Below, in pieces: positions 1-12,400 of a stretch of 64,000 bases of DNA. The stretch is taken from contig OW285196.1 in NCBI GenBank assembly GCA_935421135.1, positions 7,327,501 through 7,391,500 on the forward strand, written 5' to 3'. How positions within the stretch are numbered: position 1 is the stretch's first letter; each line of letters opens with the position of its first letter. The notes below the pieces were generated by a model, which saw only the letters and a program-made list of their open reading frames with translations, made no database searches and was not told where the DNA came from. The stretch comes from Bugulina stolonifera. Taxonomy: Eukaryota > Bryozoa > Gymnolaemata > Cheilostomatida > Bugulidae. The translations under genes were made by a program, and so were the position numbers.

Positions 1-216
1 TAAATAGCCTACCATGTGACCAATTAACAGGTGGAGATAAATCCTAAAGTGATGAGAGGTTTTGGGGTATAAAGTAAATTATTTGAGCGTGTTCTCTATC
101 ACCACATATTTTTGTCACCTTCATTCATGCAATTATAGCAATAGATCATGAGATAGCATGTAGTACTATTAACCAGTGTAAGCATTTAGTTGGAGAGCTG
201 TAGCAGGCCACCCTAC

Positions 217-3200
217 CTGTAGGTCTATCTTAGAATGATGCTTCACAGTCTCTCTAGGTATCTCACTGTCCAGAAAGTTTATTCTAGTCTTATGTAAATC
301 CTGTCTTGGTGCTGGTTTAGGGGTGGGTGAGGTGACCTCCTCTGTCTGTATCACTCCGGATTTGAAGGATTCCACAGGCTACAAAACCATAATCATATAA
401 TGTACTGGGTGTGGACTGTAGAAATAACACAGAATAATCATATAAAATGTAAGTGCATGTAGACAGCAGAGATATTATAGAAATTGCAAAATGAGGAAAC
501 TATCTTATAGACCAGAGTCAGGCAAAAGTCTAGGCAGTTAGAGGACGACTGGGAATAGGAATAGGAGAGGCAGCAATATGGAGGGGTAGATCTATCATTA
601 GATTCTACAGTTATCCGACCAGCTACTGCCATAACGTAAAGGTGAACATGTAGAAGGATACAACAACAATGGCTGACTCCAGTAAATCACATATTGCTAC
701 CTTTGGTGCTGGATCATTCTGCTGGAAGACCTTGTTTACATAAGTCTCTTCTCTCATTGGCTTAGCAGGTCCAGAGAAGGTCAAGGTAGTGTGTCCAGTT
801 GTGATTGGCTGCTGGGGAGCCTGAGACTGCTGATTGGTTACCACTTCCTTTCTCATCATCGTTGATACCTGGATGTAGTTACGCATTAGTAAGCACAGAA
901 ATGTATCTCATCAAAATATTTATGAATTCTGATATGTTTCAAAGTATAGCATGATATACCAAATTCAGTTACACGGTAGAACATTAGATCGATGAAATAC
1001 AAATAAATGTGAGCCTGTAGCACAATCTGCAATATAACAACATGTCATAACGCAATGTAATAACACATATAGAACAAGATAATTAGTCTCACATGAAGAG
1101 GTTGAGTGGTATTCTGCTGTGGAGAGGCAGAGCTGTATCCGCTAGTGTCTGATTTCTCTCTGGTTAACGTCTGTACCGTGTGGATCTACAGGTACATGTA
1201 TACGATATGGATTGATGAAATACTGTGATATACAATTGAGCATATATCCTACAAATATTCTATACAGCTTAATGGACATACAAACTTGATAGAAAAATCA
1301 CATGAAAAACTATTATATTATTATGTGGACAATTATGACCCTCCTTCCACCCTGTTATGGTCATCTTACTATTACCTGACGATCATTTTTTTTATTAATG
1401 GCGGCACAATAACTATATAGAAGAAATAAATTCGTCATGAAATCATCTTTGAATATACACACGGAAGCGATAATTGGGGCTTTCCAATGAAATAACCCTG
1501 ACCTTTGTACATATCTTAGGTGCATATACTGTCCATACCGTAGGAATACATGTATTTGTATAACTAACCTTTCCAGGAGCCCTCTGTAGAGTGTCCCTAC
1601 CGCCTGACCTACTTCTGTAGGTATCTCGGCCCAAGGACATAGTCCTGCTCTTTCTGTTAGGTATGTTGTCAGTCTCATCATTCATAAACACTGATATCCT
1701 CTCAGGTGTGTGTGGTTCTTGGACTACGAGTCTCTGTACTTCACTTCCTGCAATGTAACATAATATAACACAATGCAATAGAATACAATAATATATTGTA
1801 ATATATGTTAGTGTGGGTGAGAAGTTTAATAATAATAGTACTCGATGCATTTTTCTAATTTCCATTCTTATAATATTTCTGACAATGACAAATAGGACTG
1901 TTATCGAGATATTAGGAGCATAAAAATAAAAATTGTGTTATGATGTATAATAATATAATGTGGCATAATATAGTGTAATGTACTAATATGATATAGTGTA
2001 ATTTAATATTATAGTGTATTGCATACACACATTAAATCCTATATCATTTCCTGATAGACTAACTACATATTTATTAGCTGTCTCAATTCTCTATAGCGAC
2101 GCTCATAGGAGTGTTAATTGGTTGCTAAGCAACTAGTAAATCCTGTCATATGTAAATAGTCATGAAGATAGAGTACATCCACACATGTACAACTAGAGCC
2201 AGGAATACAGCTGTTTTCCATTACTGTAGTTTTTATTACACATTGTATTCTAATACTGATATATATAGTCAGTCAATAACTTTGCAGACTGATTGATAAC
2301 ACAGTCTATGAAGTCTATGCATCAATAATTCACGACTGAGAACAAGACGCAAAAATTTTTCGGAGATCATAAAATTAAAGCAAATAAACTTGATTTTGAG
2401 AATTTGTGGGGTCCGAAAAGTGTGGCCCTATCATGTGTTTAACTTTCACTTTAGAGCTATCCCCTCTACTTATGGAAATCTACTTACTAGCGGGACTAGT
2501 GTCATGTCTGCTGATTGTCCGTCTCATTGTCTTCTTCACCATGGAGTTCTTGTTGTGTTTACGTGGAGCGGAGGTGGACCTAAGAAGCGTGGCGTCTTGG
2601 TGGTAACTCTCATCGCTAGAGCTGGCGTAACCATTCTGTAGAGAGAAGAGAGTCAGTACAAAAGTGATGGTTTAGAAAGCAACAAAACTGGTAATTTCGA
2701 AGATAACTAGAGCTGCTGGGCCAGTGAAGGAGATCAATATAGTCGAGTTAGAGCTGTACCCATTGAATAAATAAACGAAGAAACACATGTAGAGCTGCAA
2801 TGCTACACAATTCCACTGCAGATTGTGCATTCTAGAGCTGTGCCATTTGAGCAAATATGCACACAGACCAATGTAGAGCTGTGCAGAGTCGAATAAATAC
2901 CCACCCGGGGCATACTGGAACCTTTCCTGACAATCCTTAGCGAGTGAGTACTCCCACCATAGTCTGACATAGCACCTCCTTTCTGCAACCTTGACCTTCT
3001 AGATATAGGGACATTGTAGTCTGACTGACTAGACCTATACATCTGCCTGCGGGTATAACATAATATGATGAGGGTGACTGAGAGATATCTAGATATTCAA
3101 GTCATATGCATTTACCTTGAGCACTATAGAGGCATATCAGCCTGCTAGTATAGGCCTAGAGTTATTTATATGTTCATTACTATTTACATTCAATTCTGAA

Positions 3201-6200
3201 ACCTGATATTATACGTTTTCTTTTACATCTAGAGTTATATATACATTTTACTATAGTTACATTGAGCTCTAAAGCATTTCTTCGACATTTAGAGCCATGT
3301 ATTTACCGAGAGCTAGTAGGACCATAGTAATCGCTGTGGCTAGACCTCACAGGAATCTCATAGTCTGGTTTCCTAACACTCCTCTGCCTCTGTTGGGGCA
3401 CCTCATTAGGGCCAAAGTACTGCCACTCCCCTGTCACATCAGACTTCATGGTAGAGTATCGGGAGTCTCTCCTAGCCCCTCCATAATCACTTGCAGTGTC
3501 TCGATAACTCTGAAGCTAAATATTAAAAAACACCACTCACTGTATTTCACATAACACATTTGAGTTCAGACGCTTCAATGATATCAGAGTTGAAAACGGC
3601 AAGGAATACCAACTTGGAAATTCTTTGCAGATTACCATAAGCAGTGCTTAATTGTGGACTAGACAGGCAGTTTTATGAATGTATGTTAGATAGTTAGCCT
3701 GCATACTCTGTCTGGAGAGGTAGAATAATGGGAGGAACGTGACCGTCTTGCAGTAGTACCACCATATTCAGATCTCGGTCTAGGAGGTAGGCTGGAGTGC
3801 TGATAATGATCGCTGTAGTATGAATTGCTGTAACCAGTTGGTCCTCCGCCACTTGATTTCTAGAGACAAACATACGAGTACATGTATATCAGGTAGGTAA
3901 TAGGTAGACACTATGACATTGCTACTAAGGTGTATTCAGATGGGAATGAATGAACAATAACCCATTGTAATCAGGTGGGAGTCAACTTTAAAAGTGAATC
4001 AAAATTGACAAACAACAACTTTGAAATTGTTTTACTATAATGAGACAGTGAATAATTTATTCATTTATAACGAATACAAGCACACTATACGACATAATTC
4101 ACATGTGATGTTTCAGTTCTATACATTTTATAAGAACATGCACATGTATGATTGATAATCATATAATACAAATGTAGTAACCATAATGGAAAACTATTAT
4201 TATACCCCAGACAGCATCCATAAGTGAGCAGACGAGACAATACCCTTAACTGATATTACAACAAAAGAAGTCAACCCACAAATTTGACATTTACCAAACA
4301 TGAGCCACAAGTAACAAAAATACTACACTCAAGATGGGCTACAGAACAGTACCCACAGGTGACACCACAGAGCAATGCCTACAAAAGACATCACAAAACA
4401 GTACCCATAAGTGACACTATGACACAGTACCCACAGGTGACTCTGCAAGACAGTACCCTCAAATGGCACTACAACACTCAAAACAGCACCCACATATATG
4501 ATACCACTAGGCAGTACCCACAAGTGACACCACAAGACAGTACCCACAAGTGACACCACAAGACAGTACCCACAAGTGACACCACAAGACAGTACCTACA
4601 AGTGACACCACAAGGCAGTACCCACAGGTGACACCACAAGACAGTGCCCACAGGTGTCACCATAAGGCAGTACCCACAAGTGACACCACAAGACAGTACC
4701 CACAAGTGACACCACAAGACAGTACCCACAGGTGACACCACAAGACAGTGTCTACAGGTGTCTGCCTTAAGGTGTCACCATAAGGCAGGTGCCCACAAAT
4801 GACGCTTAGTACTCACAAGTGAATTAGATCTCCGTAGTTCTATCAGTCGTTTAGCCATCAAATTAACAAGACCAAGACTTCAAGTCAAAGTGAGAGTAAG
4901 AAAACTGTGCGCATGTTTACGTCGTAATAAGTTTGAACATATATGTAGTTGTGTTTATAAAACGATATTTTACGTAATACGACTACGATACAAGTACAAG
5001 TGAAGTTAATTATTTATGGTAGATTACACAATGCAGTGTAGTCAGCAATCATGTTGTACAAAGGGATATGAAAAAATGTTTTGTTTGACTGTTATTTTCA
5101 TGAAAGGCGAAAAGGTGGACACCTACTGCAGTTGTCAATCTACTGTATAGCCTCTATAAAAAGCCAATTTGTTTATCAATCTACTGTATAACCTCTATAA
5201 ATGGCTTGTTGTGTTGAAATATCTACCACATCGCCACATATACAGTATATGAGCATTATCATCAAAAGGCAACAGTAAGACGAAGTAACCTTTAAAAGGA
5301 GCAAAGTGGACCCAACCTCTCACCCTAGTAGCCAGCAGTTTGTCAACTTCAGTCACTGCATCATGCTCCGCATGAAACAGTGTGCCTGAGGACTAAGCTC
5401 TTGCCAGACACCAAACAGTTTTATCCATTTACATTTACATGTACAATGTATATCTGATTCTCAACAATCTACAACAGCCTGTTATCCAAACCACAACATA
5501 GGCCCACATGCAATTTCCTCTACCAATGATTAATTTTGGAAGGAATATGAATAGATAAAGCTAAGAATAGTGCAAATAAAATTTGTCTTTGAAACATTGT
5601 CACAGCACATGCAATGTAAACACACTACCTACATGCACATAGCCCATATTGTATTGTACACTGTATTATGTAGTGTAACATACAGCTGATAAAACTTAGT
5701 TGGAAATTCATGCAAGTAGATACAAAAATAAACTTCATATCTACAAATGGATGAGTGCATACCAAGCATGTCTGTCTGTGTGCATTCTATTGTATGCTCA
5801 TACTCTCACCATGGGTACCATTTAGTAGTTCAGCTGATTTATATGTAGATACCTAATATACTGTACCTATACTATTTATAGTTTATACCATACCAATAAT
5901 ACCTACATGTATATAATTATTACCATGTAGTGTTTTCTATCTGTTGATTTTAGTATGAAGTACATTTGTAATTATTATATCCATGTATATTTCGTAGTCG
6001 GCAGCAGATAACAATATAATAGTATCACCATTGGTGCACTGGTAGAAGTTTATTAAACTGCAAGCCATAGGTGCATAGCTTTTTTTAGAAATTTGTTTAT
6101 ACATGTATGTCATGCAGTTGATCATTTCAATACTTATATTTTATTAAAAACCTTCCTTTATTTCTACAAGTTGAATCATTCTCTACACGATGTCAATCAT

Positions 6201-7524
6201 GGTGATGACTGAATTATAAAAGCAGAAGTTATTCAAAGATCAAGGCAAAATAGAGAGCCAATCACTTGTCAGGTTTTGCTAAATTTCTGCATTAATTGTT
6301 AACTCACCCGAGATAAGATTTTACGTCGACAAGACCCGGCAGCCATTAGATCAAACCTCGACTAACTGAACCAGCAACTATAGACTGAGAATAAACTAAC
6401 TAAACCAATAACTGACTAGCGGTTGTACAACTTTCACTTCCTGTGAGTCAGGAGTAGCGTATCAGTATGTAAAGTTATGGATAATTAGTCAGCCGTTATG
6501 GAATACTAATGCAAGCTCTTTGTACTCTCCTGCCAAGGTGCAGATAACTACGAAATAATATACTAAACTACATGATTTCAAATACAGTAGTGCGCTCCGT
6601 AAAATGCTGTGGATGATTGGTATAAAATTTTGTCGAGTTCTACGGGCTGTTTGAGTTATGCCTGTAGTAAATGACAGTGTATAAGAGCTACTGAGTATAC
6701 AGTATTATGTCAGATATACCATATAAAGAGCCAGTGTAGAGAATATAGATGACATTGACGGCTCAAGGGGATTGGCTGATACATAACACTGTGTACATAT
6801 GATCAAGTATTTGTATAATAAATCTAGTATAAGCTCTCTAAAATAATACCTCAGATCTAAGTTGAGCCCACCCATTGTTATGATACTGTACACAGTAGCT
6901 AACAAGGTGTTTATATATGTATGGCTAGTTTACCTCCATGTATGTAGCAGGTACATGTATTTGTTGAAGTATGATAAATAATAAAGCTACCGTATCAAGT
7001 TGGAGTTGTGTTCCCTTTAGAGACAAAATGATGCAAAACAGAACAGCAGAGAAATAATATAATTTGCATCCATATTATGCTTTCTAGTCTAAATAATGTA
7101 TTCCTGAGCTAATTAGACACAAGTCTGAGTAATCATCACTGGAAGATATGCCGTTCTATTAACATATTATTCTACAGAATTATACCTATCTCACACCAGA
7201 CACACTTTGACCGATAGATTATGGCAGCGAGCCAGAGGTTTGTACACTTACTTAGTCAGAACTTAAACTTGCAACTATTTGAACAATCAAAACCAGGAAG
7301 CAAATATTCAGTAAAAGACAAAAAATTCCAAATACGATTCTAGTATCAATATAAAACAATTCAGAGACATTCTGCTGAACTGTAGCCTATACACCGCGCA
7401 TTACACCAACAGTACATGAAAGCTTGACAGTGAATACTTTCAAAAGAAATTAAACGAGACGAATCGTGTAACATACCCGCACTCCTGTATCGTTCAGTGG
7501 TAGTCCATATTTCAGCAGAACCAT
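217..7524 (-). CDS. Gene A: unrecognised Ser/Arg/Tyr-rich protein, 3' part beyond the left edge
   Basis: Coding exons (transcript order): 7477-7524, 3707-3859, 3307-3509, 2905-3046, 2488-2635, 1569-1747, 1093-1185, 701-868, 217-378. Every junction has GT-AG ends and matching phase, and the joined frame is open for 432 codons. The first exon would start MVLLKYGLPLNDTGVR and ends at a GTATGT donor. I recognise no domain, signal peptide or membrane segment. The protein looks disordered: Ser/Tyr/Arg-rich around residues 17-150 with repeated SDYYG, SDYNV and SDYGG motifs, then many R-x-x-S/T contexts that would suit basophilic kinases or 14-3-3 binding (inference only). The exon at 2905-3046 needs the upstream of two closely spaced AGs to keep phase. 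The exons after 217 lie outside the window. It may be the 3' half of gene B, because B's exon at 9578-9635 ends in phase 0 and gene A's exons start in phase 0. I am fairly sure these are real exons; the function is unknown. Confidence 0.62.
4342..4800. repeat. Tandem array, 26-bp unit, in gene A intron
   Basis: Units of the type ACAGTACCCACAAGTGACAC plus six bases recur every 26 bp (for example at 4537 and 4563). The array has diverged edges and some length variants near 4640-4800. It is non-coding; the open frames across it on both strands only reflect the repeat. Confidence 0.9.
4801..6307. other. Intron sequence without a recognised gene
   Basis: This is AT-rich intron of gene A. The only structure I see is a 41-bp direct repeat, with TCAATCTACTGTATA starting at 5135 and again at 5176, plus scattered TACATGTA-type palindromes. 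No spliceable open exon with matching phase was found. Confidence 0.5.
6308..6346 (-). CDS. Possible alternative first coding exon of gene A
   Basis: A short ATG-initiated stretch encodes MAAGSCRRKILSR and runs straight into a good GTGAGT donor in phase 0, the same phase that the next gene A exon (3707-3859) accepts. It cannot be an ordinary internal exon in this frame, because the bases just after its only nearby AG read GTT TGA. An alternative promoter that replaces the exon at 7477-7524 is the simplest reading. The basic peptide changes the N-terminus only. No transcript evidence is available here. Confidence 0.4.
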
Positions 7525-9322
7525 TGTTCCACACTATTAATAATCCTTATATCGCTCAACAGGTGCTTTTTACTAAGAAAAGTGACATGGATGAACAAGT
7601 GCCTAAAGGCAACTGTTGACATCCGAAACAGGTACTTGTTCTACTAATATGAGTATATGACAGCAAGTCTCCACTTATTGACTACAGCTCGCAGGTGATA
7701 GATTGGTAACACTGGTAAGATACTAAGGATAGTTGAGTATGTTTATCGTGTTGACAACTAATTGAAGTAAATGGATGCCTTGAGCATATCAGATGTGTTG
7801 CGTAGCGATGAGTTAGACAACCGATTCAATTCATTAATCTCCCATAGTTACGAGGTATTGTATCTGCTGTAACTACTTAATATACTATGATATACTTGTA
7901 TTATTTGTATATGGTATTCTCATCTGCCATTGTGTTGTGCGTGAAGAAAAGATGAGCCTCATTTAGCTACAGTTCCAAAGTTTTTACATTCTCAGTTTCT
8001 ATTCAGGTACAGAGAAGACGATCAAGAAGATAAATCGTATTACTCAATTATTGTATTATGTAATACTATTATACGCCTTCACATTACAGGAGCTGCACTG
8101 ATAACCAATAGAATACCTACATCCTTGTCTCATGTTACGGCATTATAAATGATTCATGTTACTGTAGTTCTACCCGAATATTCTAACATGATAAATAGCC
8201 TAGTTTTATTTCAATATTTTTATGATAATAACAATATAGTAATATGTAAACATTGTCTGGATGGTTTCTTACATGTAGTTTCTTTGAACATCTTAGATTG
8301 TGCATTACCATGTAATTATTACATATTATGTTCGTCAGCTTATATATAGTATATGATTATGATGTAATACAGGTACATTTACATAAGGACATATACGTGT
8401 AGGTATTAATACTGCACATATTCTGATGATAGTCTGTGTTCTAAGACATTACAAACAAGTAATCGTGTACATGCATTATGTACAAATATATCAGAATGGA
8501 AACGAGACTGTTTGATACCAAAGGAGCATACTCTACAACGATTACAGTTACATAATACACCCACAACATCATGGTACTCCATCAATAAACTAACCGTAGC
8601 TGTACCACAAGAGTAATAACAGTAAAATACTGGTTCAATAAGTCATTCAAGCTACAAGTCATTACATTACAGTTTGTTGCATCAAAGAGGATTTGTCTTC
8701 TCTCTATTAACAAACCATGTAAGTAGGCATATAAATATGTGTACCTTAACCACTTTACCAAGTACATTAACTATATACAAGTACAGAACACTAATAACTG
8801 TGACAAGTAATCATCTCCCTGTAGAGGAAGTACTAAAGACTATACAAGTATTTTAATTTCATGTAAAACTATTACTAGTAACCATTATAACAAATGCAAC
8901 AATTTTGTGAAAGATGAGAGGAGAGAAGTTGGTGATACACTCCCCCCCCCCATCTAGTATAATAAAGTGAGTGAGCCTATTTGCTAAGTTGAATAAGCAG
9001 CAGTCCAAAAGCTAGTAACAGTTGGGGGCCATGTGTGCGGAACTGCAAACACAGACTTTCCTGGGTAAAACAAGACGGGAGCCGGATTTAAACATGGAGA
9101 ACTAGGAAACTTGATGATGTAAGCGAATATTCACCGCTTTAATTAACACAAATATTACAACATGACAAACCATACATGTAGCTATATGTACGATCTATCT
9201 CTGCTGCCAATGTTGGATGTTACATGTATTTCAATAAATTTTCGTCTTCAGGCTCATTTTTAAAGATTTGATTCGAGGTTATTAAAGTGATAATAATAAA
9301 TAATAATAATAATAATAAGAGT
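7525..9322. other. Region between genes A and B, no gene recognised
   Basis: It would hold the promoter of gene A if A is separate, or intron if A and B are one gene. Seen: a short C run near 8941, an AAT microsatellite near 9287-9318, and several short open frames (8149-8349 plus, 8582-8767 minus) of low-complexity composition with no splice or homology support. Confidence 0.45.
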
Positions 9323-9328
9323 TTTATT
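9323..9328 (-). terminator. Possible poly(A) signal of gene B
   Basis: AATAAA on the minus strand, about 140 bases beyond the predicted stop codon at 9465-9467. It supports a transcript ending here but does not exclude read-through splicing into gene A. Confidence 0.4.
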
Positions 9329-9464
9329 TCAACTTAAAACTATCCTAAATCTCAGCAAGAGCTGTCAATTTATCAAACCGTTAGTTGTAAAACCAAAGAG
9401 AACATCTGAGACAAGAAGGCGTTACGAGATTCCTTAAAAGCTGACAATACCAAAGACACCTCAC

Positions 9465-12400
9465 CTATAGGATCATAGAGGTTATATGACAGTACATTAT
9501 GAAGATCTACAGTATGGTTCAGGAACCCGAAGCCTTGAAACTCATGCTAATATTAATCTAATGTAAACCTGATATACCTGCAGACGTCTTTCAGGAGAGT
9601 AGCACATTCTGTTCAGACTTCCATTTTGGTTGTATCTAAAAGTAGAAAAAATGCAGATTCCTTTAGATCATTGCTTTCTTACCTACAATTAAAAACTGAA
9701 CTAAAACCGGTAAGTTTTTATAGTACTCAAATCTGATTTGTAGTCACACTGTCACATTTATCTATTTTATTTCATTACTGTGAAACCAGACGATAAATTC
9801 AGATATTGCTCAGTCAGCAGATTTGGCGGCAAACGTGTGTTCAACTAACCTCGTGGGTTTATCTTGTACGGCCGGCAGCACTGTAGAGGAATACACTTCC
9901 TTTACCCTGATTGGTTGAACAGAACTCTCACTTGATGTTGAGTGTGGTGACTCATCAAGATGACTGTGCATGGGCGGAATAGCAGTGCTACTGCTCAGGG
10001 AAGAGTAAGAGGTACTTTCCGTACCCACAGTCTCCTTTATTGTACACTTCTGAAAAATGGGAGCTTCTATATCGTTTCCTTCACCTATAAATGCTGAAGT
10101 AAGAACATCTTCTGACTTGACATAAGTAGCAGGTGCTTGATGTGTGTCATTTGGTTGAATAACAGTAACAGCAGGTGCTTTTTCCTCTTGTTGATGGATG
10201 TGATCAATGGTGTAGGAGGTTTGTCTTGTTTGATCTGCCTGATTGACAGCATATTTATGGATTTTATATCTGGGTTCAGATACATGGTCCAGCTGTAAAT
10301 ATAAATGTAGGTCTGTAAACACTATTTCAGATGTTAATATATTGCAATCACACGTATAGCTTCACCCGTATAGCTTCACCCGTATAGCTTCACCCGTATA
10401 GCTTCACCGCTGTCCATGAGCAGTAAGCCAATCATATTGCAACATTGTGAGAAAGTGATGTCACTGTATGCCACAATAAGCCAAATTAACTCTGCTGAGG
10501 TTTGAACCAAAGCCCTCTTGGGTTGACATTGAGTACTCTAGCCACAAGGCCATGACTATCCTCAAACAATAATGTAATTACCTTGTTTTCCACCTCATCA
10601 TAGCTACTGTAGTGGGATGAGTCAGTACCATCCATATCTGAACACCCATCCTGACTATCACTATCACTGTGACTATCACTATCACTGTGACTATCACTAT
10701 CACTGTGACTATCACTAGCACTGCGACTAGCACTGTGACTATCACTGCGATTATGACATAGAGCATCACCAGCAGACTGACACTCACTCTGACTCTTTTT
10801 ATCAGAAAGGCCATCTTCGTCTGCTGGAAATCACAAGAAATAAATAGTTTTTAAACAAAGCCAGTGAAGCCGAAAATATGTAAATTTAGTTTGAGTGTTC
10901 ATACTAACTGCAATGGCTCAAATTCTTTTTAATCGAAACAAAGATAAAATACCTGCTTCAAATATCTACAGAATTGACAACAAATCATTCTAACATTAAC
11001 AGAATTTACCTAAAGCTGATGGTGGACTCTTTGACCTGATGAGATGATTATTATCGACACCCAAAGTCGCAGAGGATTCGCTGGCAATTAGTCGGTTCTC
11101 CTCAACATCATAGCACAATGAAGAAACTCTTCCTTTAGATTCAGGAAGAGGTGGATTGGTGTTCAATGATTTAGCATGACTCATTTGTTGTTCCCTGAAC
11201 TCACGGATAAAACTATCGACAACCAGTTTCTCTACTTCCTGTAATATCTGAAACAAATAGCCAGAACTTGATAATATTTGAGTGCTATATCTGCATATGT
11301 GTACTTTCGAAAAAACCTGCCAGAGAAATTTAAATACAACTGATTTATATTAATTGCTTGAAATAGTTTGAACAGTAAAATTAACAGATAAACTAGCAGA
11401 GCTCCATTTACATCCAGGTGGTTCACTAACCTGAGTAGTCTGACTTTGTCCACTGGTCAATGTAGAGTTCTGTTGATGACTATCACCCTGTGATATAACG
11501 TGACGTAAAGTATTCACTGCTTGCTCAAGCACCGTGTCTTCATTGTCATCCATTTTTAAGCCTTCACCTTTTAAATAAATGATCAAAGTGAAAGTTACAT
11601 GTAGTACCATCAGATTTTATGACAAGCTGATACAGTAGTATATAATATGTGTAGATACACATAGCTCACACATAGACTCTGTACTACCGTCTGCACATTT
11701 TTGTGTCATGGGCGGAAATCTAAAATGAATTGACGGTTCCTATTGGCTTATCTAATATGTAACCGAGGCTTATGTTATAGGTGTATGTATTGTAAGTGCA
11801 TATCTGCACAGTATTTGTAGAACAACAATGTTGATGAACAGGCATTCTAATATAACTGCTCATAAACGTTGCAACGTTTAGATAGGTTTATATGGCTCAG
11901 AGGGGTTTAAGCCATGTTTTTATGAAAGTCACTCAGGATAAATGATTGTTTCAGAACCCCGAACCGAGATGTATCAAATGTTAAATCAATTAATTATGAA
12001 CTGCTATTTGGGACCTAACACTTAGGCTAAACATGTTTTATACCTGTAAAGTCCTTTCTACGTACTTTCATCATGAGAGGCTACAGAAACTAAGGGTAAA
12101 TGTACAACACCGCTACTACTTACGTCGTAATGTCCTCATGACAGACCAGCATAGAATCTTAAGTCTGGAGTCAGCTCTCAGTCTCTCTATTGTGTCCTAC
12201 AATCATGAATCGGAGAACACTCATTCATGTCCAACTGAGCAACTGACTCACTGATCATAAAATAATTCTACTTACAATAGTATTTAGTAGAATGGCCAAA
12301 CGATAGCAATGGCCAATAATGATAGCAAAGCCTAAACCGATTGAATTTAGAAGGATTAGTGTATGTATATTGTAATAGTGCCCTGGCCGTTAATGTCTTG

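Noticed and set aside
10480..10566. Functional tRNA gene
   Set aside because: A/B-box-like words are present, but no acceptor stem or cloverleaf could be formed by eye; the same style recurs in SINEs elsewhere.
12033..12254. Plus-strand 73-codon open frame
   Set aside because: It is the shadow of gene B's minus-strand exons at 12066-12089 and 12124-12196.
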